Positions 7,297-14,210 of a stretch of DNA of 42,400 bases are shown piece after piece. The notes under the pieces were generated by a model that saw only the letters and a list, made by a program, of their open reading frames with translations, had not been told where the DNA came from and did no database searches. Numbering within the stretch: the first letter of the stretch is position 1; every line of letters begins with the position of its first letter. Both the position numbers and the translations under genes were made by a program. Source of the stretch: Candidatus Hinthialibacter antarcticus (GTDB lineage: Bacteria > Hinthialibacterota > Hinthialibacteria > Hinthialibacterales > Hinthialibacteraceae); contig JAVCCE010000048.1 in the NCBI GenBank assembly GCA_030765645.1, positions 1 through 42,400 of the forward strand, given 5' to 3'.

Positions 7297-9012
7297 ATGC
7301 GTTATCTAACCAGAAATTTTCGCAAAATTATCATCGCGAGCCTGCTGGTGAATTCACTCTTCGTCAGTTCGGATGAAGAACCATTTATCCTTCCGCCTTC
7401 GCAGCCAGAAGAATCCTACGTCTACAAACAAACCCCACAGGGCGAACTGAAAATCCATTTCAATTTTCCGTCAGACTGGAAACTCGAAGACAAACGCCCC
7501 GCTATTGTATTCTTTTTTGGCGGCGGTTGGGTTGGAGGTTCCATTGATCAATTCGCCTACCAAGCCGCCTATTTTGCACAACGCGGCCTAGTCGTAGCGC
7601 GGGCTGACTACCGGGTGCACTCTCGCCACGCGACCTCCGCCACCGAATGTGTTGAAGACGCCAAGAGCGCCGTCCGCTGGCTGCGCGAAAAAGCCTTCAC
7701 CCTCGGCATCGACGAGAACCGCATCGTTGCGGCGGGCGGTTCAGCGGGAGCGCACATCGCCGCTTGCGCATACACCGTCGATGGTTATGACGCGCCGACA
7801 GAAAACGCCGCCGTCTCATCCAAGCCAAATTTGCTTGTATTGTTCAACCCTGTTTTGGATGTACTCGCCCCACGTTGGAGCAAGCGCGTCGATTCGCCCG
7901 AAACCGCCAAAGCGATCTCGCCTCTACATACATGGAGCGAAGAGACCCCGCCTGCGATTCTATTTTTCGGCAAAGACGATTCGCTGTTTGCGCCCGCCGT
8001 CGAATTAATGAAAACCGCCCGCGACTTGAAAGCGCCCGTCACGCTTTACACCGCCGATGGCGAACGCCACGGCTTCTTCAACAAACAGCCCTGGCTCGAT
8101 AAAACATTATTTCTCGCCGACCAGTTTTTGATCGACAATGGCTACCTCGACGGTGAACCGCTGAATGCCCCCAGTCCATTAGCGGCAATGACAAAATATG
8201 ACTCCGACGAATCCAACGCCGACGAATCAATCAAGACGGGGGTTTATCAAGCGCATTACAATGACCATCACCCTCTAGCCAACGTAGTAGAACTCAACAA
8301 ACGCTTTCGACTGGGGATCAAACTACGCGCCATCGGCCCCAAGCCGCAACTCTACGCCTATGATATTGGAGATGAATCATTTGAGGTTTATGTCCCTGAA
8401 GATTACGATGCGAAAACGCCCTACGGCCTGCTAGTCAATATCTCGCCCAGCGAAAGCGGCAAGCCTCCGTGGGAAGAACTTCCCGAAGAATTAAAAGATC
8501 GCAAGATGATCTTCATCGGCGCTAACAACTCCGGCAACCGCCATGACGTATTCGTCCGGCGCGTCCCCCTCGCGCTCGACGCCGCCCACAACATTCAGAA
8601 GCGCTATAACATTGATGAAGACCGCGTTTTTGTATTTGGAATCTCCGGCGGCGGCCGTACATCCAGCATGACGGCGTTTCATCACCCCGACGTGTGGAAA
8701 GGCGCCGCGTTCATCATCGGCGTGAACTACTGGGACGACATGCGCAACCCCGAAGAGACCCGGGTAAAATGGAAGTCGAGTTTCAATAAGCCGGAACCGC
8801 AATACCTTCGTATGGCGGCGGAAAACGGGCGCTATGTATTTCTCACTGGCGACCATGACGGCAACCGCGCTCAGACTCGATACTATTACGAACGCGGCTA
8901 TAGCAAATTACTCAACAACGCCATTTATCTTCAAGTTCCCGACATGGGCCACCAACGCCCGCCGTTTGAATGGATGCTCAAGACGCTTGATTACATCGAC
9001 CCGCAAAAATAA
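7297..9012 (+). CDS. Secreted protein with two fused alpha/beta-hydrolase domains
   Basis: A 571-aa putative exported esterase. A hydrophobic N-terminal signal (about residues 8-24) is followed by domain 1 (about 40-290), related to acetyl-esterase/lipase (HSL-like) enzymes. It has FFGGGW in place of the usual HGGG oxyanion loop, the nucleophile elbow GGSAG with Ser149, and a late DGERHGF segment providing the histidine. Domain 2 (about 340-571) is a second alpha/beta-hydrolase with the elbow GISGGG (Ser450) and a C-terminal VPDMGHQRP histidine, resembling feruloyl-esterase/PHB-depolymerase-like proteins. Both domains keep an apparent nucleophile and histidine. The ribosome site GGGGA lies 10 bases before the ATG. 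The gene stands alone between the amidoligase operon and a repeat cluster. Likely substrates are ester-decorated polysaccharides or lipids; this is inferred. Confidence 0.8.
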   Translation: MRYLTRNFRKIIIASLLVNSLFVSSDEEPFILPPSQPEESYVYKQTPQGELKIHFNFPSDWKLEDKRPAIVFFFGGGWVGGSIDQFAYQAAYFAQRGLVVARADYRVHSRHATSATECVEDAKSAVRWLREKAFTLGIDENRIVAAGGSAGAHIAACAYTVDGYDAPTENAAVSSKPNLLVLFNPVLDVLAPRWSKRVDSPETAKAISPLHTWSEETPPAILFFGKDDSLFAPAVELMKTARDLKAPVTLYTADGERHGFFNKQPWLDKTLFLADQFLIDNGYLDGEPLNAPSPLAAMTKYDSDESNADESIKTGVYQAHYNDHHPLANVVELNKRFRLGIKLRAIGPKPQLYAYDIGDESFEVYVPEDYDAKTPYGLLVNISPSESGKPPWEELPEELKDRKMIFIGANNSGNRHDVFVRRVPLALDAAHNIQKRYNIDEDRVFVFGISGGGRTSSMTAFHHPDVWKGAAFIIGVNYWDDMRNPEETRVKWKSSFNKPEPQYLRMAAENGRYVFLTGDHDGNRAQTRYYYERGYSKLLNNAIYLQVPDMGHQRPPFEWMLKTLDYIDPQK

Positions 9013-9054
9013 ATACTAAACCCCTTCGACAGTGTCATTGACTTTAGACTTTTA

Positions 9055-9102
9055 GCCCCCCTTTTTAAGGGGGGGGACGGCGCTGAAAGCGCCAGGGGGG
9101 AT
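9055..9102. repeat. C-run/G-run double hairpin repeat
   Basis: CCCCCCTT-TTT-AAGGGGGG is followed by a second perfect hairpin GGCGCT-GAA-AGCGCC and then GGGGGGAT. This resembles a dispersed palindromic repeat class seen in many bacterial genomes. It lies about 40 bases after the hydrolase gene and could stop transcription, though there is no clean T tract. Confidence 0.55.
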
Positions 9103-9221
9103 TTCAAAACAGCACAATTAAAGCGATACGTTCAAACTTAGTTTCAAGGGCTGGCTTCATTTTATTCAGCCTTGGCTCGCCACCCCTTACGTCAATGACA
9201 TTGGAATTAGAGGGGGGGGGC

Positions 9222-9290
9222 GTCTCTGTGAGCGCCTGTGCAAAAGGGCTTGAAAGCCCGCACCGAAGCAAGCAGAGTTGTACCCATGCC
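9222..9290 (+). repeat. Core repeat, left arm degraded (first of a pair)
   Basis: From GAGCGCCTGTGC to GTTGTACCCATGCC at 9290 this matches the 80-base core of the MITE-like elements, but the left palindrome arm is lost in a G-run. It carries GAAGCAAG in place of the usual GAAGCGAG, a variant shared only with the partner at 9449. Confidence 0.75.
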
Positions 9291-9368
9291 AGCAATATTT
9301 TTGGTATTAAAGTGCAATGAATAATCCCGCCGCAAGCAGCAGGGTATCAAATCAAGTATTTAGAGTAG

Positions 9369-9528
9369 TTACCAGAAAACTATGCGGATTGAGTTTTCAT
9401 AACTGTATCTATCGCTGAGCCCCTGCCTGCGCGCTTACCGCACAGTAAGGCATGGGTGCAACTCTGAGAGCGCCTGTGCATAAGGGCCTGAAAGCCCGCA
9501 CCGAAGCAAGCAGAGTTGTACCCATGCC
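9369..9528 (+). repeat. Second core of the pair with conserved 80-bp spacer
   Basis: Bases 9369-9448 are a spacer homologous to 12446-12530 (shared GCGGATTGAGTTTTCAT, TATCTATCGCT and CGCACAGTAA). Bases 9449-9528 are a complete core with both palindrome arms. The same core-spacer-core order occurs at 12328-12610, so the pair behaves as a unit. Confidence 0.75.
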
Positions 9529-9593
9529 TTTCGCAACGAAAGTGCAAATTATTCTGAGATGGCTTCAAGTATTTAATGTGATGTGTTGAATAA

Positions 9594-9627
9594 ACAAAAA
9601 CGCCCGGAGAGTTGAATCCTCCGGGCG
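9594..9627 (-). terminator. Terminator of the aldo/keto reductase gene
   Basis: A perfect 9-base stem, CGCCCGGAG (9601-9609) and CTCCGGGCG (9619-9627), is followed on the minus strand by TTTTTG. It lies 26 bases past the stop codon of the reductase gene. Confidence 0.8.
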
Positions 9628-9653
9628 CGATATCCGCTATTGTTACATTTAAC

Positions 9654-10694
9654 TTACGCCGAGGCGTAGGGGCATTGGAAGATGCCGTCCAGTTCAGGGT
9701 TCGCGACGGAGTATTGCTTCTGACGTTCTTCAAAGACCGAGAGGCTGCTCGAAGCGATTTCTTTCAGCGCCGTCAGTTCATCATCACTAACTGGCTGGTA
9801 CGTTTTCGCCGCAATCAGCGCTTTCTCAAAGAGATCAAGAAACCCCGGCGGGAACCCGATCACGACGCCCGGCTGCGACAAGGTATAGCGAACCGCCATG
9901 TTGACCTTGTCCTGGTCCTCAATCGGGCGATACCACCACTTGCGCGTACGCTCGACGCCTTCAGGCCAGTTGCCGCCGCACATCGGCTTGATCGCCAACA
10001 CCGCCGCGCCGATTTCATCCGCTTTGTCCATCACTTCGTCGCCAAAGCCGAACGCATAGTTTTCGATAAAGTTAATCGGGAACATCACCGTATCGAAATT
10101 ATAATTTTCCATCGCGAGCAACGCGCTTTTGGTCGTGTGAGCCGAGAAGCCCAAGAAACGCACCTTGCCCTCTTCTTTGGCTTTGAAAAACGTCTCCATC
10201 GCGCCGTTGGGGCCAAACGCCTCTTTGACTTCATCGGTGGTACGCAAATGGTGCATCTGATATACGTCGAAGTGGTCGGTTTTGAGGCGCTCGAGCGAAC
10301 GCTCGAGTTCTTCGCGGGCGCCGTCTTTTGTGCGCATTTTGGTCTTGCAGGCCAGCAGGTACTTGCTGCGGTCGACGCCGACCAGCGCCTTGCCGAGTTT
10401 GATTTCCGCATCGCCGTTGCCGTAGGCGGGCGCAGTGTCCAGATAATTCACGCCGCGCTCAATCGCGCTTTGTACGCTTTGGTTGCAGGCATCCTGTTCG
10501 CCGTGAATCAACGCCAGCGAGGAATAACCAATAATCGAAACCTTCTCGCCGGTACGCCCCAACATGCGATAAGGAACGCCGTGAACGCGGTCAACAATGC
10601 CGTCGCCAGCGCCCCAAACAGAGGAGGAGACCATCCCCATCGCGGCTCCGCCCGCCAATCCGCTCGATAATTTCAAAAAAGGCCGTCTTTTCAT
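9654..10694 (-). CDS. Tat-exported aldo/keto reductase
   Basis: An NAD(P)H-dependent oxidoreductase of the aldo/keto reductase superfamily. From ATG at 10694 the product is 346 aa. The N-terminus MKRRPFLK plus a hydrophobic Ala/Gly stretch is a twin-arginine signal, implying export of a folded, cofactor-bound protein. The catalytic tetrad is visible: Asp86 and Tyr91 (YLDTAPAYG), Lys117 (LACKTK) and His148 or His149 (YQMHHL). A cysteine near the C-terminus is present, but no ferredoxin domain. An in-frame start exists at 10766, but it would add 24 residues ahead of the Tat motif and would place the candidate promoter at 10717-10744 inside the gene, so the ATG at 10694 (GGATGG just upstream) is preferred. 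It is a single-gene unit. The substrate is unknown; sugar or aldehyde oxidation is typical of related exported reductases. Confidence 0.85.
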   Translation of the reverse strand: MKRRPFLKLSSGLAGGAAMGMVSSSVWGAGDGIVDRVHGVPYRMLGRTGEKVSIIGYSSLALIHGEQDACNQSVQSAIERGVNYLDTAPAYGNGDAEIKLGKALVGVDRSKYLLACKTKMRTKDGAREELERSLERLKTDHFDVYQMHHLRTTDEVKEAFGPNGAMETFFKAKEEGKVRFLGFSAHTTKSALLAMENYNFDTVMFPINFIENYAFGFGDEVMDKADEIGAAVLAIKPMCGGNWPEGVERTRKWWYRPIEDQDKVNMAVRYTLSQPGVVIGFPPGFLDLFEKALIAAKTYQPVSDDELTALKEIASSSLSVFEERQKQYSVANPELDGIFQCPYASA

Positions 10695-10716
10695 AGCACA
10701 CCATCCAAATAAAGAT

Positions 10717-10744
10717 ATTTTATAGATACGTCTATTTTTAGCAA
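10717..10744 (-). promoter_or_regulatory. Candidate promoter of the aldo/keto reductase
   Basis: On the minus strand TTGCTA (10744-10739) and TAAAAT (10722-10717) are separated by 16 bases, 4 and 5 matches to consensus. It lies 23 bases before the chosen start codon. Confidence 0.35.
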
Positions 10745-10890
10745 TATTTTGTTCCCATATTCGCATAAACTATCCATTTTGAATAGCATTTACTACCAGA
10801 TTGGCGTAAAAAATACCAATTTGTTGGAACCGGGAAATTCAACGGATGTAAAAAAAATAAAAAAACTGTTTCTTTTTTCCTAGAAATGAG

Positions 10891-11027
10891 TATACTACCG
10901 GAAATGCAACTCTTTCTGCCATACCGGAACACCCAAATGAACACCAGGTTTTACCAGTTGTTGTTTTGGCGTCCCTCCCAGTATCAAGAAAAGAGAAGCA
11001 ACATACTAGTAGTAGGAGGCCATCAAA
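10891..11027 (+). promoter_or_regulatory. Promoter -10 and long leader of the cold-shock gene
   Basis: TATACT at 10891-10896 is a good -10 hexamer with no convincing -35. It would start a leader of about 125 bases before the cold-shock gene, a length usual for cspA-type mRNAs whose leader folds with temperature. TACCGGAA occurs twice in the leader (near 10896 and 10923). The ribosome site TAGGAGG at 11013-11019 is very strong. The rest of the 10745-10890 gap is AT-rich and shows nothing else. Confidence 0.45.
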
Positions 11028-11231
11028 ATGGCAACAGGTAAAGTGAAGTGGTTTAACGAGCAAAAAGGTTACGGTTTCATCGAACAAGAAGACGGTCAAG
11101 AATTCTTTGTCCATCACACAGGCATCGCTGGCGACGGTTTCAAGAACCTCTATGAAAACCAAGCCGTTGAGTTCGATACCGAACAAGGCGAAAAAGGCCC
11201 CAAGGCTGTTAACGTCAAAGCCGTCGGCTAA
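11028..11231 (+). CDS. Cold-shock domain protein (CspA family)
   Basis: A 67-aa single cold-shock domain that binds single-stranded RNA and DNA and acts as an RNA chaperone in the cytoplasm. Both nucleic-acid-binding motifs are present: RNP1 as KGYGFIEQ and RNP2 as EFFVHHTGI. GKVKWFN opens the fold and EKGPKAVNV closes it. The start is fixed by TAGGAGG 8 bases upstream of the ATG. It is a monocistronic unit with a long leader and a strong terminator at 11254. Expression may be induced by cold or be constitutive; the sequence does not decide. Confidence 0.95.
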   Translation: MATGKVKWFNEQKGYGFIEQEDGQEFFVHHTGIAGDGFKNLYENQAVEFDTEQGEKGPKAVNVKAVG

Positions 11232-11253
11232 TACGCACCCTCACCACGAACAC

Positions 11254-11285
11254 AAAAGCCGCGATGAAAATTCATCGCGGCTTTT
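11254..11285. terminator. Bidirectional terminator between cold-shock and lipoprotein genes
   Basis: Perfect 15-base arms (AAAAGCCGCGATGAA and TTCATCGCGGCTTTT) with a 2-base gap. U-rich tails exist in both directions (TTTTCTTTT on plus, TTTT on minus), so it can serve both convergent genes. Confidence 0.85.
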
Positions 11286-11308
11286 CTTTTGCTATTTTGT
11301 TATGAAAT

Positions 11309-12109
11309 TCACATGCGCTTGACCCGCCCTGACGAACTGGTGTGGGCCTCAACCGAGGGATTGCCGCGATAATAGACGCCGCCGCTGCTCGAACAATCAG
11401 CCTTGAGCGACTCCGAAACATGGACCCAAGCGCCGCCGCTGCTGCTGCAATGAGCAACAACATCCTGGAACATCACATCCGCTGCTTTAAAATTACCGGA
11501 ACTGCTGCATTTCACATCCAGGCGATCAACCCTTCCCTCTTCAATATGGATATCGCCCGAACTGCTGATATTCGTCTCGACTCTGTCTGCGTTTAATGAG
11601 CCGAGCAAAACTCCGCCCGAACTGCTTACTTTTATATACGCTTTTTGCGTCTTCAAACCGTCCATTTTGAGGCCGCCCGAAGAACTGACCTTGATCTCGA
11701 ATGAATCGGTTTCAATGAAAGGCGCCACCGCTTTGCCGCTACTCGATAAAGCAATCGCCTCTAAATCGGGCGTGGTCACCGTATATCGCAGTTTAACGCT
11801 GGGGCGCAAATTAACGCCGCGTTCTTTATAGATTTGGAGTTCGCCGTTTTCGATTTCGGTGTGAATATAAGGCAGGATGTTATCGTCGCCTTCAACCACA
11901 ACCTCCGTTCTGGGGCCGAGTTGAAGCGTCATTTCGCCAACCGTTCTCAAAGAAACGCGTTGGAAACTCCCTGAAACATCGCGCTCTTCAACCGCTGCGT
12001 CGCCAGAGCCGTAAATCCGTTTTTGACTTGAATAATCATCAATGTCACACGCGCCAATCATCCCAACAATAACTGCAATGGTTCCAATCAGTAAATTCCG
12101 GTTCATCAT
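11309..12109 (-). CDS. Head-GIN (DUF2807) beta-helical lipoprotein with SSSG repeats
   Basis: A 266-aa putative surface or periplasmic lipoprotein. From ATG at 12109 (GAGGAGGGGA directly upstream) a hydrophobic signal ends in the lipobox IGAC, giving lipidated Cys21. After a short linker comes GSGDAAVEERDVSGSFQRVSL, typical of the head-GIN putative autotransporter-adhesin domain. The rest is built from about six repeats of roughly 20 residues, each ending in SSSG, a pattern expected for a right-handed beta-helix. No transporter or C-terminal anchor is present. The function of this family is not established; adhesion and stress roles are suggested only by annotation. A longer reading from 12181 would bury the lipobox and is rejected. 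Confidence 0.82.
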   Translation of the reverse strand: MMNRNLLIGTIAVIVGMIGACDIDDYSSQKRIYGSGDAAVEERDVSGSFQRVSLRTVGEMTLQLGPRTEVVVEGDDNILPYIHTEIENGELQIYKERGVNLRPSVKLRYTVTTPDLEAIALSSSGKAVAPFIETDSFEIKVSSSGGLKMDGLKTQKAYIKVSSSGGVLLGSLNADRVETNISSSGDIHIEEGRVDRLDVKCSSSGNFKAADVMFQDVVAHCSSSGGAWVHVSESLKADCSSSGGVYYRGNPSVEAHTSSSGRVKRM

Positions 12110-12251
12110 TTCCCCTCCTCTGTTGAGACGCACCGATACACCCGTCCCTATCAAGCAATACGCATGAGAAGCGCGTTTCATTCAATAAAAATGCACATCA
12201 AAGTATTTTTTGCCAAACGCTCTATCCATTGAGAAAACCGCGCTCAATCAA

Positions 12252-12296
12252 GGGCTGAACTCGCTTTGCTCATTCTTGCCCTTGCCACCCAACCGT
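12252..12296 (+). repeat. Third copy of the 'CAAGGGCTGAA' repeat
   Basis: Closely matches the reverse complement of 30771-30815: ATCAAGGGCTGAAC, TCGCT, GCTCATTCTTGCCC, TTGCCACCC. See the inverted pair at 30771-30880. Confidence 0.6.
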
Positions 12297-12327
12297 ATTT
12301 TTTCATCAATGAGTAAGCCTCTGAAGC

Positions 12328-12404
12328 GCGTGTGCAACTCTGGGAGCGCCTGTGCAATAGGGCCTGAAAGCCCGCACCGAAGCGAGCAGAGTTGTACCCA
12401 TGCC
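12328..12404 (+). repeat. Core repeat, left arm partial (first of second pair)
   Basis: Matches the 80-base core from GTGCAACTCTGGGAGCGCC to GTTGTACCCATGCC; the first bases of the left arm are changed (GCGCGTGTG in place of GGCATGGGTG). The tail after it (AACGAAAGACCAAGTATTTATGAG) is homologous to the tails of the complete elements. Confidence 0.75.
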
Positions 12405-12445
12405 GCATGTAACGAAAGACCAAGTATTTATGAGATGATTTCTAT

Positions 12446-12610
12446 AGTGGTTGCCAGAAACATGTGCGGATTGAGTTTTCATTACTGTATCTATCGCTAA
12501 GCCCCTACGGGCGCGCTTAACGCACAGTAAGGCATGGGTGCGACTCTGGGAGCGCCTGTGCAAAAGAGCCTGAAAGCCCGCACTGAAGCGAGCAGAGTTG
12601 TACCCAGGCC
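12446..12610 (+). repeat. Spacer plus second core of the second pair
   Basis: Bases 12446-12530 match the spacer at 9369-9448 and 12531-12610 form a full core. The final arm has one change (TACCCAGGCC). The tail to about 12690 again resembles the tails of the complete elements, ending near GTAACCGGTTTTCGG, a weak version of the inverted end. Confidence 0.75.
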
Positions 12611-12701
12611 GCAGCAACGAAAAACCAAGTATTTATGAGATGCCTTCTAGAAATCGCGATGCAATTGATGGAAAAGTAACCGGTTTTCGGAGCCCCCCCC
12701 C

Positions 12702-12732
12702 AAAAAAAAATTGCCCCTCCTTTCGGAGGGGC
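12702..12732 (-). terminator. Terminator of the dcw operon after ftsZ
   Basis: Stem GCCCCTCC (12713-12720) and GGAGGGGC (12725-12732) with a TTTC loop, followed on the minus strand by AA and nine T residues. It lies 55 bases downstream of the ftsZ stop. Confidence 0.85.
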
Positions 12733-12787
12733 GTGGGAAAACTATATGGGATGGAAAGGAGAGGTTCGGGACAGGCCCGATACCCGC

Positions 12788-14107
12788 CTAGCGTTCTTTT
12801 TTCAAATTACTGAACAACGACTTAGACATCGGCGGCAATGACTTGCCTTTGTCTGAGCGGGAGCGTTCGGCAAACGCCGAAGTCGGTGCGCTGGCTTTTT
12901 CAGCAAAAACCAATTCACGCAAATCATCAGGATCGCCTTCAACGGTTTCGCTCAGGCCTTTTTTCTCGACGTAGGGCAGCGGCCCTTTGAGAGCGTGGCC
13001 GCGTTCCTGCATCACCGGACGTTCATCGCGCGCCGTCTTCTTATAATCGCGGCGTTCGATCTGGTTGGCGCCGGTTGCGAGAATGGTCACCTTCATTTCA
13101 TCTTGCATGTCGTTGTCGATCACAACGCCGAAGATCACGTTGGCGTCTCCATCGGCGCGGTCGCGAATGTGTTTCGAGATGGCCTTGTCGATCTCAAGCA
13201 GTTTGATATCGGCGCCGCAAGTGATATTGATGAGGATGCCCTTGGCGCCTTCGATGACTTGCTCTTCCATCAATGGGCTGCTGGAGGCTTGCTTGAAGGC
13301 TTCTTCGGCGCGGTCGTTGCCATGACCGTAACCAACGCCCATCACCGTCGAACCGGCGGAATCCATGATGGATTTGATATCGGCGAAATCGAGGTTGATG
13401 AGACCAGGCCGCGTAATCAGGTCGGCGATTGACTGGACGCATTGCTTCAAGACGTTGTCCGCCACCTTGAACGCATCCAACAATGTGGTGCTTTCGTCAA
13501 CGACATTAATCAAACGCTGGTTGGGAACGGTAATCAGCGTATCGACTTTTTTGCGTAGAATCTGTTGGCCTTTTTCGGCGTGGCTGCGACGAATCGAGCC
13601 TTCAAAGTCGAACGGCTTGGTGGTAATCGCCACCGACAACGCGCCCATTTCTTTGACAATGTCCGCCACCACTGACGACGCGCCAGTGCCCGTACCGCCG
13701 CCGAGGCAAGCGGTGATAAACACCAGGTCGGCGCCTTCGAGTTCGCGGCGAATCAATTCGCGGTCTTCGTTCGCGGCCTGTTCGCCAAGCACCGGATTGG
13801 CGCCCGTGCCCAAGCCTTTGGTGATGCTTTTTCCGATATGGATTTTACGGGGCGTTTTGGCGCGTTGAATGGCCTGCACGTCGGTGTTCAATACAATGAA
13901 CTCAACACCGTCCAGGGCGCCGTCGCCCATTCCATCAACCGCGTTGCTGCCGCCGCCGCCAATGCCGACCACGGTAATTTTCGGCCCGCCGCGCAATTGT
14001 TGGACTTGTTCTTCGTCCGCCAGTTCAATCCGTCCGCGACGTCTTGCGTCGCCGTCGTCTTCGGGCTGGTTCCCGTAGTCGCTGCTATTTGCGAATTCAA
14101 TATTCAT
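12788..14107 (-). CDS. ftsZ: Cell division protein FtsZ
   Basis: The tubulin-like GTPase that forms the division ring. The product is 439 aa, longer than usual. The G-box GGGTGTG is at residues 136-142, about 30 residues later than typical because of an acidic, arginine-bearing N-terminal extension (residues 1-40). VEFIVLNTDVQAI, TTKPFDFEGSIRR and the T7 loop NLDFADIKSIM are intact. The C-terminal linker is charged, and the usual C-terminal peptide (D-I-P-x-F-x-R) that binds FtsA is not visible; the protein ends in KSLFSNLKKER. The start has AGGAGG upstream. A gap of 103 bases separates it from ftsA and could hold its own promoter, though none is convincing. It is the last gene of the cluster. 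Confidence 0.97.
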   Translation of the reverse strand: MNIEFANSSDYGNQPEDDGDARRRGRIELADEEQVQQLRGGPKITVVGIGGGGSNAVDGMGDGALDGVEFIVLNTDVQAIQRAKTPRKIHIGKSITKGLGTGANPVLGEQAANEDRELIRRELEGADLVFITACLGGGTGTGASSVVADIVKEMGALSVAITTKPFDFEGSIRRSHAEKGQQILRKKVDTLITVPNQRLINVVDESTTLLDAFKVADNVLKQCVQSIADLITRPGLINLDFADIKSIMDSAGSTVMGVGYGHGNDRAEEAFKQASSSPLMEEQVIEGAKGILINITCGADIKLLEIDKAISKHIRDRADGDANVIFGVVIDNDMQDEMKVTILATGANQIERRDYKKTARDERPVMQERGHALKGPLPYVEKKGLSETVEGDPDDLRELVFAEKASAPTSAFAERSRSDKGKSLPPMSKSLFSNLKKER

Positions 14108-14210
14108 CAGATCGTCCTCCTGGGGGCTCTATTTATAATTTGAAAAAATTCAATTTTTGCCGTCATCCATTTGGGGCTGCCGCGAACTTCGTTGCCCAAA
14201 GCGACGGCGA

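Noticed and set aside
9612-10670. 352-codon open frame on the plus strand
   Set aside because: It lies antisense to the well-supported aldo/keto reductase and has no family motif; its translation is arginine/phenylalanine-rich as expected for a shadow frame.
10695-10766. 24-residue N-terminal extension of the aldo/keto reductase
   Set aside because: It precedes a clear twin-arginine signal and overlaps the candidate promoter.
14108-14210. ftsZ-specific promoter in the ftsA-ftsZ gap
   Set aside because: A TATAAA hexamer is present but no -35 at acceptable spacing; the gap is noted without a promoter call.
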